Assembly: GCA_002102555.1 (NCBI GenBank)
Contig: MCFL01000038.1
Location: 62,001-126,000 of the forward strand
Source: Catenaria anguillulae PL171
Lineage: Eukaryota; Blastocladiomycota; Blastocladiomycetes; Blastocladiales; Catenariaceae
Direction: 5' to 3'
Length of the DNA stretch: 64,000 nucleotides
Of the stretch, positions 11,121-23,224 are shown piece after piece. The translations under genes were made by a program, and so were the position numbers. Each line of letters opens with the position of its first letter. Position 1 is the first letter of the stretch. The notes under the pieces were generated by a model. It saw only the letters and a list, made by a program, of their open reading frames with translations. It was not told the DNA's origin and did no database searches.

Positions 11121-12298
11121 CTTTTGAGGCCAAAAAAATGCTTGAATGGAAAGAGATAGGGCATGTCGGTGCCGACGTGAAGGCAGAATGGGGTCGGATT
11201 GGGTGGTTGAGGGGACCAGGTACATTATAACAACACCACCGCAAAACTGAAGCGACCCCGCGGAACTCGGCTCACAGAGTGCGGAGGATTGTCGCAGGGA
11301 GCACACAGGCAACGAGGTGTAACCAATCTCATGTGATAATGGTGGAAGGTTGAATGGACCTTGGCGCACATGGCGCACATGGTCCATCAATGGTTTGGTG
11401 GCGGGCCAGTTTGGGGCCAAGCTTTATCGTCTCAGCCATGGGTCTAGGTTGCAGGTGAATCCAACGGGCCAGGTCTACTTGACAGGTAAGCGGGAGTCGA
11501 AAGCACAGGCTCTGGTTCATGGTTGAGTTGAGCAGGCAGGTGAGGGCAGAGCTGCCAGCCACTTGACACATTGGTCAACCATCCAATCGACCATCGATTT
11601 CGAACAACCTCCCGGTTGCGTGTATTCAGCCGAGGGTGTAAAGGAAAAGCTACCGTTTTTCAAGGTGGCTGCAAACATGCGCCATTCATTGCATGTCAGT
11701 ATGGTTCGACGCGTCGAGGCTGGGATGAACCCTTCCAGCGACAACGGAGGAGTGACAATGTGGGAATCAAATGGGAAATTGCCAAATCCGACAAGATAGA
11801 TCGTGTACATAGACTCGAGCCGAGGGCACAGTCATTACAATGTCAGGCTGGACTGCAGGACAAGTGTGCTGGGCCATGACCTATCGTTGTCGATAAAGAT
11901 GACAGGAGTTTGTCAATACCGGCGCCGCAAGATCTGATCCCCACCCAGGGGATTTGATGTGCAAGAAGGTGCCAACAGGATTCAATCGGCAAGAACCAAA
12001 TTGCATTGATGGAATTGTCAAAGATAAACTTTGCAAAAAAAACGATGCCGGATAGACGAGTCACCTTTGGTTGCTTGTACACGACCTATGGTCGCCAGGT
12101 TACAACCTGTAACGCGGTCGATGCCGTCTTTGCCACGAGCGGATCGGGATGCGATTCGAGTGATTCAAGTCTGGAAATTGCATCCTGGAATGCGTATCGA
12201 GCAGGGGCGTCCTCACAGATTGAGCTGATGGCCTGTGGGCACAACGGACAATTTTCAAGAGTCAGTTGCCGTGAATGACACATGAAAGGACGCAAAGA
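11121..12298. other. Intergenic region (1178 bp)
   Basis: This is the 5' flank of the membrane protein and the 3' flank of RSPH14. Short ORFs are present on both strands but none shows domain or codon character. I could not identify a tRNA, repeat or mobile element. Confidence 0.5.
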
Positions 12299-13400
12299 TC
12301 ACAAGGAACGTGCCGAAAGGGCATGCAGCAAAACAAAGGTATCGGTATCACCATTCAACGTCTTGAGCAACACATCGGTACAGCCAGCCTTGACCAGCTC
12401 CTTTTTTGCATCGACGTGAATGCTTAGCGCTGCAATCACCTGTAAGGCTGCTGCTCTCACTTTGGCCGACGGATCCTCCATGGTCGCCAGTAAGCACTTG
12501 ATCAATTGTCCATCCTGGGTGGCCGGCAACACGTCAGGCAGCGTACAGACGTGTGAGCAGACGGAACCAAGGGCCAGCAATGCATGTACACGGGATTCGA
12601 CGCCGCCCACGTTGGACTTGAGGAAAGCAACGAGCGTAGGGACAATCTTTTTGCCAAGGGCATGGTGTACGGCGGGGGCTTCACCGTAAAGTACCAATTG
12701 ATAGAGGCAACTGAGGAGCACAGATAGAATCGCAAAGTCATGCTTCACTTGCACGGTGACATTTGTCAGGAGCGAATCAAGGAGGGTTGGATGCTTGTTG
12801 TAGATAAGTCGCGCACGGGCCTTGGAGTCGGTGGAATTGGCGACAACTTTGTAAGCGCACTTGCGCACTTGCTTTTCGGCGTCATTGAAGAGCTCCATGA
12901 CCTTGCCAATGGCTCCGAGGTTGATCACTTGCATGCGGCCAGTTTCGCTTTCTGTGCGGTTCGGATTCCGATTGAGTGTCAGTGAGGCTACATTGGACTG
13001 ATTGGCTCCAATACTTGATTCTGTTTGACGAACCCGTCAAGAGCATCAACACCTCAGTGGCGCGGGCCCGAATCAATGGATTCTGATCTTTCAGCGACCT
13101 TTGTACTGTTTCAACCAATCCTGTACAACCCCCGAGGTCGTTTCGTGAGCAACGATGGTAACATTCGTCCGAAACGATATGCAACATACTGGTCTTTAAT
13201 GCCTCAGCTACATCCACAGGGTCGTGCAGCCGGCAGGTCAACGAATGAAGAGCTTGCAGGCACAAGTCGGAATCGGCTGACACGCTTTCCTCAACAAGCT
13301 TGGGAATGGCCCGCTTGCCGAACGCCCAGTTTTGACGAGTCGGGTCGTTGTAGGCATGTACAACTTCTGGAGGGACATCTGCGGTGGGTATGGGTGTCAT
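12299..13400 (-). CDS. RSPH14: Radial spoke head 14 homolog (RSPH14/RTDR1), armadillo-repeat ciliary protein
   Basis: Two exons, 13015-13400 and 12299-12947, are joined across a 67-nt intron (GTATTG donor, AAAG acceptor). This gives 344 residues, close to the usual ~350. The N-terminus reads DPTRQNWAFGKRAIPKLVEE and is followed by HDPVDVAEAL; both match the RSPH14 family pattern. The rest is a string of armadillo/HEAT helices, for example VMELFNDAEKQVRKCAYKVV, VVGGVESRVHALLALGS-type and CLLATMEDPSAKVRAAALQV. The protein belongs to the radial spoke/axoneme of motile cilia, consistent with a fungus that makes swimming zoospores. The gene is divergent from the coiled-coil RING gene, with about 220 bp between starts. 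Acceptor choice at 12948 rests on phase; the nearby CACAG at 12952 would break the frame. Confidence 0.8.
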
Positions 13401-13620
13401 GGCTGTGTTCTAGTTCTTGATTCAATGCGTGCGGACGATGAGCGTTGACATTTCGTGTTCATGTATAAACATTTTTTTTTCGCACTGCATCACGGTCGTT
13501 CCTCAATCACTGACCCACTAAAAATTGCACGCCGATCACAAGCATTCCGACTAAGCTGATGGGGACGAAACCGCCCACGGCTGAGACTTTGTGCAACTGC
13601 CAGATGAAAAGCAATGCAAC

Positions 13621-15868
13621 ATGATTTTCCCCCGCCACCGCCGCACGCACTCCGAGTCTGATCTGCGCCCAGCAGCTCACTCGTCGAACGCGACAACGCT
13701 TCCACCTCTGGAACCACTCACCGCTTCCAAGGTCGAGTTATGGAAGCCAGAACGGTTACTTGACGCCCGAGGTAAGCTCAACTCGGCCCTACAAGACCCG
13801 GCAAAGCAGCAATTCGAGTCGCATCATGGGTACATGAACGCGATCAACGAGTTCAAGCGGCAGCAGCAACTTCTGACAGCGGAAAAAGCCGAGATGGTTC
13901 GGCAGCTTGATTCTCTGCGGTATCAGCTGAATCGTGCCAAGATGGAAAAAGATGAAATGCACAGTATGTATTGGGAACAGGCACCGGCGACTCGGAAGGG
14001 CAATGCTGACTGTCGCGGCAGAGGAAATGCAACGGCAAGCTGAGCACGTGGCCAGAATCCTGGGAAACGATCGAGCCAAGACACCATCAATCGACAAGGA
14101 TCGAAAGTACGACTGGTTCACTTGCCCAGTGACCTCAAAATGCACGCCCAACTGAATGTTTTGCGTAACCTGTTTGACAGCGCCGAGTTCCAGTTTCTTA
14201 TGCAACGGGAAATCAATGCCAGTCTTGCCCTCAAGGAACAGCTCGCCGAGGCCAAGAAACGCATTCAGATTGTGGAGGCATACGCCAAGGATCAAGTAGT
14301 GTCAATCAAGGAGCGAGACAACATCATTCAACATCAGCAGTATGTGATTGACCAAGCAAGGGAGAGCGAGGCATCTTTGCGTGACGATATCCGGTATGCT
14401 CGCTCATGATAGCTTCGGTTGTCATCATAATGGATCATACGAAAGACCACTCACGATTCCGGCTCTTCAGAAACCTGGAGCTCACAGTCGACGAGCTCCG
14501 AGTCATGAGCATCAAAATGGAAAAGAAGATGAAGACGGCTGTCGCTAAAGAAGAGTTTGCTTTCTTTCCCCCGTTCTTTTGCACTCACTCAAGCGTTTTG
14601 TATGCGACTGACAAAAGTTGGATCCACACAGGGAATGGCGGGAACAAGTCGTCAACCTGAGGAGCTCGGAAACACAAGCAAAACAGGAGAGTGCACAATT
14701 GCGAGAAAAACTCAAGTCGGTTTCTCCTTTACCCCCTGTCACATATTCCCGTGCATGACGCATGACTGACGGAACCGCACGCAGGGAAATGATTGAAGCG
14801 ACCGAGATTGTACACAAACAGTACGACGAGCTCAAAAAGAATGTCGAGTTCAAAAAGGAACAGTTTGTTCAACTGTCGCAAGAAATCGAGGAAGCTCGCA
14901 ACCTCTATGGAGTGCTCATGGTTTGTCACCTCCCTTTCACCTTTCTTACCCGAGCAGCGGTAGCTGACCAAAGCCGTTGTGCTTTCTCGTCTCGACAGTC
15001 GCAAAAGAAGCAGCTGCAATCGGAAATCGCCGTCATGGCCAAGCAGCGCAACGAAGCCATTGACAAGAACCGACAACTCGAGACGACGCTTGCGAAAAAA
15101 GAGCGCGAGATTACCGAACTGCTTGACAAGGTCAACGAGACGGTCAAAGACTACGAGACTAAGCTCGAAAAGAAGGAGGAGCAAATGTGGGCCATTACAG
15201 AAAAGCTCAACGAGGAAGCATCGGTCAGCAAAATGCAAGCAAGCATTATGGAAAAGGAAAAGATTGCCGAAATGGAGCGCAAGTTATTGGCACAAGCACA
15301 AGCGTTTGCCGAGGAAACTGAGGTACTCAAGGCTGCGCTCGAAAAGAGTGAGGCAGAAGTTCAAAGTACCCACGCATCCCATCGTTCATGTATGTGGTTG
15401 TGACCGCGACTGACCGGCACTTATTCCATGTTTCTGCCAGAGCATCTGACCAAGATCTCGGAAATGGCCAACCGTCAATACGAGCCGCGCATGGAACGTC
15501 TCCGCGCCATCGAAAAGGACCTGAAATCGCGCATGGAAGAATATCTGCTGGCCGAGGAATCCCTCGAGACGGGTCTCATTTGCCCAAAATGCCTCCAGTT
15601 CTTCCGCCAACCACAAGCACTGATTCCTTGCAATCACAACTATTGCCACGAGTGTGTCGTGCAAATCAAGTCTGAAAACTACGACCGGGTTGTCTGCCCT
15701 GAGTGCGGGCCGTCAGGTACCGATGTTCAGCATGTATTCCGAAATGAAGCACTCGAGTCGTTGACAGAACGGTTCACGCGACGCAAGTCTCTCATCATGA
15801 GTATGATGAGCTGGATCAAGGTTTTGCGAGTATTTGGGCCGGAGAATGGAGGGGCAGGGCAGCGATGA
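13621..15868 (+). CDS. Coiled-coil protein with C-terminal RING finger
   Basis: I model exons 13621-13963, 14022-14393 (containing one frame change near 14107-14129), 14471-14554, 14632-14715, 14785-14920, 14999-15365 and 15441-15868. All introns are GT-AG and 58-78 nt, with consistent phases. The product is about 604 residues. Residues 30-430 are nearly continuous charged heptad sequence (coiled coil). A C3HC4 RING ends the protein: CPKC, then CNHNYCHEC, then CPEC, preceded by SLETGLI. It is probably a ubiquitin ligase that dimerises through its coils; substrates are unknown. If one base is missing near 14107 the two parts of exon 2 join directly, whereas a 23-nt intron would be abnormally short. 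The gene shares a promoter region with RSPH14 and converges on Rab23, which hints at a flagellar role. Confidence 0.75.
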
Positions 15869-15956
15869 CCGGATGAGTGTTGCAAAATGTGTTTATTTCA
15901 TGTGCTGATAACAAAACACGTCATTAGACAACAACGGGATATTTGAGGTTGGGTCT

Positions 15957-17116
15957 TTACATGATGAGGCATTCCTTTTCGCCGGCAGCACCTGCCGAAC
16001 CTGGACTGCGTGGTTTTGGCGAAGCTGAACTGGGTCGCCTGGACTTCTTTTCTTTTTCCAGTGCCGCTGCAGTGAAGACCAAGGGGGCAGATGCATTGGG
16101 CGACGGAACCACAGGGGAAGCAGTTCCAGAACGAGGAGCGGCAGGAATCAGAGTCGATGCGGGCGTTCTCTGAGTGGTATTCGATGGACTGTGCACTGCG
16201 GAATCGCTCTTGGTGGCTACACATGTGAATGCATGTCAGCTTTGGCGCCCCAGTTACATACGGAAACTATGCGTGCCTCCTGCAACCTGACCATCACCAG
16301 CAGCAAGCGGTTTGGATGTCCTGGACGCGACACTTGGGGCCGTTTGTGACACAACTTGGGCGTCCTCATGAAGCCTCTTCATATGCCGCTCGGCCAGTTC
16401 TGTAAACACCTCATCGACGCCATGCCCCGTCTTGACGGATACAGGGAACAGGTCCAGTCCGAGTTGTTGAGCCAGCGCTTTGGCCTCTGGCATGGAAACC
16501 GTTGCCCCCGTTGATGACGACATCGAGAGCGATCCAGGCAATAACTCGTCAATCTTGTTCATGATAAGCACGGTCGCAGACAGTTGGGCCTTCTTGGCTG
16601 AGCCATTTGGTTGATGCTGTTCGAGTACGCTGTCGACTTTGCGCTTCCAGTTTGCAACGGCGTCAAAAGAGCCACGGTCCGTCACAGAAAACGTGAAAGC
16701 CACAGCATGTGCTCCTATTGTCGGGAAGATTGTCAACACGATGGCGTTCCCAGAGAGAGAAGCGTTTCCGGCCAAACACACCATTGTAGTACTGTTGTGC
16801 GAGTTTATCGAATTCTTCTTGCCCAGCTGCAGCAATCAAGCAACACCAATCGTGAGCTCAATCTCCCTCTGCCCTCCGAGATGTCCATCACAGCACACGA
16901 ACCAGTGTCCCAAACCATGAGCCGGACATCTCCTAAGCTCGTCGTGACTGTACGTTCCGCGTAATCCACACCGACCGTCTTTTTATACGTCGAATTGAAC
17001 TCGCCCCGTGTCAGCCGGCGAATCAATGACGACTTGCCGACTGATCCACTGCCAACGATCAACACTTTGAGGGTTGCGTCAAGGTCGTTGAATTGAAGCG
17101 TGTTGGGAGCAGGCAT
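15957..17116 (-). CDS. RAB23: Rab23-like small GTPase
   Basis: Four exons are seen: 16903-17116, 16782-16826, 16262-16714 and 15957-16216. Introns are 76, 67 and 45 nt, all phase-consistent, giving 323 residues. G motifs are VLIVGSGSVGKSS (P loop), TYKKTVGVDYAER (switch I), WDTAGQEEFDKLAQQYYNG (switch II), NKID (G4) and SVKTG (G5 region). KKTVGVD plus VRLM-WDTAGQ and YYNGAHA...TDRGSF match Rab23 better than other Rabs. The C-terminal extension of about 110 residues is Ser/Pro/Lys-rich and ends CLIM, a CaaX prenylation box as in Rab23. Rab23 acts in membrane traffic linked to cilia and Hedgehog signalling in animals; here a flagellar role is inferred. It converges on the RING gene with about 90 bp between stops. 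Confidence 0.87.
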
Positions 17117-17349
17117 GGCGGCACGGTCGTTGAATCAGGGCGTGGAGAGGGCGGGATTTCGTTGTGGAGGCTGAATGCGAAAGGTTCAAAGGGACTTTTC
17201 ATCAGACATTCAATTTTTGCCTATTCGAGTTTCGTTCAGATTTGCCATGTTCGCAGTCCAGGAAATGGCGTTGCTGATGACGCGACGTGCTGGTCGTGCA
17301 ATCCCTCCGATCCATTCACACTTTTGAGGATGCTCGTCGAACAGCATTC

Positions 17350-18067
17350 ATGAGCTTAAATAGCCCGACAGAAAAAGACACAATGCACATATCTCAGCTC
17401 AAGCACCTTGTATCGGCTCACTTGAATCGACCAATCCTGCTTGCCCTCTCCATCTGGCTCGTGGGGTTCGGCATTCTCGGCCTTGGCTCCATCTCGATCA
17501 CCGACCCACCGCCAGGCCACCCGTTCCACGGCCAACTCGACAAGGTGCTGCACTTTTCGGCATTCAGCATAATGGCTGTGCTCTTGTTTGCGCTGCCGCG
17601 ATATGGTACCAGGTATCGAAGCGGATGTTCCGGTGAAAGATTTGCGTGCGTTCCGACGAATGTTGGGGTTGGGCGAAGGCGTTTGTCATTTCGGTTGGCG
17701 TTTGCAAGTGTCTTTGGAGGGACGGCAGCAGTCTTAAGTGAAATGGTCCAGCATTTAGTGAATCCTGTACGGATATGCAACTTTTTCATTCTACTTTGGC
17801 ACAAAGTAGGAGCTAATCGTTCAATCTTGTATTGACAAGCGACGAGTGTTTGACTGGTTTGACATCATGGTCCCCATCTTCACTTGGTCATTTCCACTGG
17901 ATCATATCCGCTTAGTAGACTGAGCTAACGGTGTCACACACACCTGTGCCTAGGCAAATCTTCTCGGCGTTGCTCTCGGTATCCTGCTCTCGTCCACGGC
18001 ATGGAATATTTACTTGAACCATTCGCAGCGGCAGGCAGCACCGAGTTCAACATCAGACTTTGTGTGA
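17350..18067 (+). CDS. VanZ-like integral membrane protein
   Basis: Exons 17350-17766, 17840-17869 and 17954-18067 give 186 residues. Introns are 73 and 84 nt and all junctions are phase 0. The protein has a membrane helix (ILLALSIWLVGFGILGLGS), then a short loop and the LDKVLHFSAFSIMAVLLFALP segment. After that come SEMVQHLVNP and RRVFDWFDIMANLLGVALGI. The HF...E...R.FD..D..AN..G pattern is the VanZ family signature. VanZ proteins confer low-level teicoplanin resistance in enterococci, but the eukaryotic members have no established role. It is upstream of, and convergent with, the methyltransferase gene. Confidence 0.75.
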
Positions 18068-18216
18068 ACCATTAATAGACAAAAAGGGCACTTGCATCAT
18101 AATGAGAGAAACTTGAATGCGATGAATAAATAACAAAAGAGAGAGAGAGAAACACTTGTCACCACGGTCACTGACAGGGAACAGCTCATGCACAACAAAA
18201 CACAGCACAGCCCCAC

Positions 18217-21200
18217 TCAATTCATAAACTTGCGGCACCCAACCGACCCACAGAAGCATGGAATCCGCTTTGCGGGATCCTCCTCAGCCTGGAACTTATA
18301 ATCGTACGTCAACTCCTCGCCGGCCTCGATCCGCCGTGCGGCAAACACGACCACGCGCTTGCCCGCACCCACGCCGTCACCCTGTGGGCTAATGATGCGC
18401 GCATAGCAATTGGGCTCGCACGCATGGTTGATGAACCGACTGGCGTTGCCCATGCGCGTCGCATCCAAAATGCGGTCATGTGCCAATGCAAAAAAGTACG
18501 TGCCCACACTCATGCGATCGTTCATGAGCTCCCGCATGTCGGCCACCTTTTGGCCAATCACCTCGCCCACGTACTCAATCACCATCTCGTTGGCATTGAA
18601 TGCGCGCGCGGCAAACAGCCCGACGCCCTGAATCTTTGATGGGCGGACAAGCACATTGGTGCGTTCGGATTCCTTGAGGCGCTGGTACTGGATGGGCAGC
18701 GGGACCGACGAGTCCCAGGTGGACCCGAGCGTTTGCCCGGGCAACGGCTTGTTGTCCAAGGGTGGGCCTACACCGGACGCGTGCGCAACAGCTGGAGCAG
18801 TGCCGGCGGAAACAGCAGGTCGGCGGGTTTGCGTGAGCGACACCAATTGGTCCAAGCTGCCGTCGGTCAATGCTTGCCTTGCCTGCTTGTATCGGTTGCA
18901 CCTAAACTTCGCCTGGTCCACACCGGGATCCGTCCTTGAACTTCCACGCCGTACCGCACATTCTGCCTCGCGCATGTTTGCCAAGCTCGCGTGATCCACG
19001 TACTGAAACACATACTCCTTTGCCGAGATTTGCGCCGCATGCGGCAAATTCTCAATGAACCGAACAATGGTCGGGTGGTGCAAGAGCACGAGTGATTCGG
19101 GGCGGACGAGGTAGTGGTGTGTGCGGCCAATGAGGAACGGGGCGTCGGCGGGGAATCGCGCAAGAAGCTGCGGCAAGATATCGGCCGTGGCACGCGCGGT
19201 AAACTCGCCTTGCGGGTCGTCGGCAATTCGCACGCGCCATTGCAGGCGGTGGCCCTCGGCGCGCGGGATCGTGTACCGGTCAACAATCACGTGGTCGTGC
19301 GTGGGCTCTCCATGGACCACCTGGCCGACAGTGGCGTCGTCGCTTGTGTCCATAGCATCATCATCCGTGTTGGTTTGGTCGGCTGCGGCTTGGGCGGCAA
19401 CCTGGGCGGCCTCGACATCGGCCTCGTTCTCGTCTGCGACCTCGCGCGACATGACCACATACGTGACCGTGCCGCGGTGCTTGTAACTCCAAAACCGGCG
19501 CACGACCGTGTATCCGACGGGAATGATGACGGGCGGGCCCGTAACGGCGACTGGCCCTGCGTCGCCCGCCGCCACCGTAGCCGATGCGGGCCGCTCGAGC
19601 AACACGGTCGGGTCTTCAAATGGCAACCTTCCAATGTGCGTGACCACGGCGCCACCAACCACCAAACACGCCGGCTCATACGGCGGAGCCGTCGTCAACA
19701 ACTTGCCCGGTGTAGGGGCGGGCACGGCCGACACGTACAGCGGCACGGTCGGATCATGTGCAATGGCCATGCGCATCCGGCACACGCGAATGCACTCATC
19801 CATGGTGGGTTGAATGATCCCGGGCAAATGCTGCTGATCCACCTTTTTGTTTTTCGGCCCACTGGTCCCGCGCTGCTGTGCAACGGCCGCAACCACTGTG
19901 AGTGCCGTCGACAAGTGCAAATGACACCGAACATCGTGCGTGTACACGTCAATGTGCGCGCGCTTCGCCTTCTTGACCTCGTTGGGCCCGCCCGCCATGC
20001 CCGTGAGCGACTTGACTTGCGGATATGATTTATTGCCGCCATACATGGCGCGAACAAGGCAGCTCCAATGGTACGCCGTAGCACACCCCGCGGGATGGCC
20101 GCACGCCACGTTTGCACCGCCCAAGTGGCACAGCGTACAAGGCGCGTCGCGCACGGCTTCGAGCGCATCCAGCACGCGCGCCTCGTCCACGGCGGCATTG
20201 GCACCCATCATGCTTGTCGAGCTCGAGGGGACGCTCCAGTAAAAGCAGCCCGTGTGCGCCCACTGTCCCGTGCCTAGGCCCATCGGGTCGGGCCCGCCCA
20301 GAAACACCAGCCGGCCAATGCCGTCCTCGAGCCCGTGCGGATCGGTCGACTCGTGCTGCCCGCAAAACGCACACGTACGGTGCGTGATGAATGCGTCGAG
20401 GGCGGCTTCCGTGGGCGTGCGTTCGGGCGCGAGCGGGTGCATGGGCGGCATACATGTGTAGGCAGGGGCTGCGGCAGCAGCAGCAGCCAGTTCGACGGGC
20501 GTATCGACTTGCATCCCGTCTGCATCCCCATGTGCATTGTCGTCAGACGCAGGCAATTGAATGGGCTGCCCGTGGACATCGGCAAACGGGTGCTCAAGCG
20601 GCTGCGGCGCCGGCGCCGGCGTCGGCGGCGCTTGTGCGTCGTGTTCGTCGGCAACCACCCCTTCGTCGTCCTTGATGTTGCTTTCGGCGTCCTTGGTTGT
20701 CGACCCACCTGCGCCTGCCCCTCCGGGAACCTTGCGCTCCTTGTCGCCATACCCGGGCGCATTCACCACGGCGGGAATCGTCATGACATCGGTGCCCTCT
20801 GGCTCGCGGCACACTGGACACAAGTACTCTGACCCGTCCTCTGCAATCTCATCGTACTGAGTGCCCGCCAACGCTGGATCACACGCCTTGTGGACCCATT
20901 TCGCACATGGCCCATCGCACCCAAGCATGGGCGTATCGAAATCATCCTCCGAGTAGGCCTTGTGGCACACGGTACAGAAATGGCCATTGGCATAGTACGT
21001 GGTGCACGTCTGGCACTGGTACGCGGCACGAATCGGATGCCTGTCCCACCTGGGCGGACTCACCAAGGGTTTACCTTCTGCTTGCGCCTGCTGATGGGCC
21101 TTGCCGCCAAGCTGCGACGCCGGGGTCACGCCACACGACCAGCATTTCGCACACTCAAAGCACACAATGGTTCCATCCGTGGCAATCATTTCCGCACTTA

Positions 21201-22934
21201 CTTGGCCACAGTCCAAGTGATACACCTTTGTGCAATCCGAACACCGGGCAAGCTGATCGCGAGGTGAGTTGCGCTCGCATTTGGCGCAAAACGTGCAAAA
21301 GATGCAGATCCAGGGGCGGTCGCGTTGGTGTGCGGCGGGCGGCGGACAAATGTACAATGGGGTGCAGTAAGGGTGATGTGCTTCGGCACACGATGCGCAT
21401 GTCAAGTGGTCGTCTTCGGGTCGGATCACGGCCGAGCAGTCCATGCATGCCGTCGACGCTCGGAAAGTGAGAGGGTCCGGGTGCTTTGTGTTTGTGCCGA
21501 GCGGAAACACGACCACGGCCGGGGTCGGGATCAGGTCTTGGTGCTTTTGAGCGGCTGCCGCGGCAGCGAGGTTGTTGTGCTTGTCTTGGGTGATTGCGGT
21601 GCCTGCAGGTTGCGGTTGATTGTTGGAGGTAGCCGTGGCGGGCGTGGCCAGAATGGGTTCGGGTGCGTTGGGCTGGGCGAGCGACGATGACGAAGCCGCC
21701 ATGGCCGTCGGCAAGTCGTAGCCGGCGGCGCCCGGACCAGATGGCCGCGATCGCTTCATGGCAGGCAGCAAAAAGTCGGGCTCGCTGCTGGGCACCTGCT
21801 GCGCTTGAGCTTGCTGCTGCTGTTGCTGCTTGAGCACGGCACCAATATGCTTTGCGGCCGTGACCGAGATCTTGCTGACTGCGGCTTTTGCGGGATTCGA
21901 CACGCGCTTGCCGACGGCGGGTGGGCGCCGGGCAGCAGCAGCGGCGGCGGCAGATGCATTGCCTGTTTGGTTGGCAGCGGCCACGGCGGCTTGGCGCGCA
22001 CGAGCGGCGGCAATGCCGCGTTTGCGTTTGGGCAGGCGCTTTTGGCGCTCGTACTTTGCGGCGTCGAATTCAGGATCGTCCGAGTCGGTGTCTGCCTCGT
22101 TGTAGTTTGCGTGGCGGGCGCGGCCAAAGGGGACGGCAGCGCCAGCGCGCGAGGAGGACGAGGCGGACCCGGCGTTGAGTGGGTCCATGGAATGATCTTG
22201 GTCGTCGTCGTCATCATCGTCATGGTCATTGTCGTCATCGTGGTCGTCCTGGTGCATGGCGGCGGATTGTTCATAGTAGTTTGTTTGACCATACGTATCG
22301 TCGTCGTCGCTGTCGTGTTCGTCGTCATCGTGGGCGTGAGCCGCAGCCGAGGTCGGAGCGGTGGCAAACTGGCCGCCCGAGATGGCGTGCGAGGCGGCGT
22401 GGCCGGCGTGCTGCGGGATCGGGGGTGGGTTGGCGACGGGTTTGCCGCGATCGTCGAGCAAGCCAATGGATTTGAGGTATTGCTTGCGAATGGCATCGAC
22501 CGTGATTTTCGGGTTGGCGGCGAGGCGGGCCTTGACCCAGCCCGAGACGGTGACGGAGGAAGCCGAGTCCTTTCCACGGCGTTTGACGTCTGAGTTTTTT
22601 GGGATAAAATTGATGAGTACTTGAAAAACAACGAGTGATCAGATGAGCTCAATCAAAGGAAACAAAACAGACCAGAGCACCACGACGAGAGGGACGAGTA
22701 GGTCGGGTTGAGGTAGTCGGGGACGGTGGCAGCGGAATCAGAGGAGTTTGTGCCGGCACCAGCACCAGCACCAGCATGGGTGTGGAGGTCGCCGTTGGGC
22801 ATGACGGTGGCATAGTGGCCCTCGTAGACAAACTGTTCGCCCGGCTGGAGCATGCCCGCGTGGACCAGGTCGGCGAGCGTGATGCGAGCGACGGAGGCGG
22901 CCGAGGCGCGGGAGCCCGTAGATTTGGGCGGCAT
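18217..22934 (-). CDS. Trithorax/MLL-type histone H3K4 methyltransferase (KMT2-like)
   Basis: Exon 1 is 22673-22934 and exon 2 is 18217-22619 around a 53-nt intron, giving 1554 residues. Domains in order: a DNA-binding-like N-terminal module around residues 15-140 (DLVHAGMLQPGEQFVYEGHY ... TVSGWVKARLAANPK), then acidic Asp/His-rich low complexity. Next is a cluster of PHD-type zinc fingers (CMDC...CASC, CAKC...CSDC...CFEC, CTVCHKAY...CDGPCAKWVHKAC...CPVC). An extended PHD follows (CAFCGQHES ... WAHTGCFYW ... CTLC ... CGHPAGCATAYHWSC). FYRN (VGYTVVRRFWSYKHRGTVTY) and FYRC (LQWRVRIAD...) segments come next. SET and post-SET fill residues ~1406-1554 (GVGLFAARAF,YVGEVIG, RFINHACEPNC, ELTYDYKF, CFCGSVGC). 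This is the animal/plant MLL-trithorax architecture, not that of yeast Set1. Expected role: H3K4 methylation in a COMPASS complex. Confidence 0.88.
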
Positions 22935-23224
22935 GGTGGCTGATTTTGCGATTGCGCAGAGTATATAGATAAATGGATGATGTTGATGACGTTCCCTTGT
23001 AGGTCTGCAATATTGAATACTTCAAAGTCAGAACGATTTCCAGAGCGATCGTCATCTGCAACAGCTAAGGGGACCGTCGATCCAACATGAGATCATGTCA
23101 GTTGACACTTCGTGTTGGCAAAGAAAAATGAAGAACGGAAAAAGATACTCATCATACATCATACGATGGAGCCAATTCTTGATGGAAAATTCATTCAAGA
23201 AGCTACAGCAACACTCAAATCAAA

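Noticed and set aside
11517-11810. 97-codon minus-strand ORF in the 11-12 kb gap
   Set aside because: No ATG-context, domain or coding composition; overlapping frames are equally open.
14107-14129. Possible ultrashort introns (16 nt at ~722-737, 23 nt here, 35 nt at 7771-7805 and ~30511-30545)
   Set aside because: Each has GT...AG ends, but all other introns are 45 nt or longer, and each break is also fixed by a one-base change, in most cases at a homopolymer, giving a sensible protein. Assembly indels explain them more simply.
21805-22593. Hydrophobic 262-codon frame antisense to the KMT2-like N-terminus
   Set aside because: Runs of Val/Ile come from reverse reading of Asp/Asn repeats; the sense strand encodes the acidic region of the methyltransferase.
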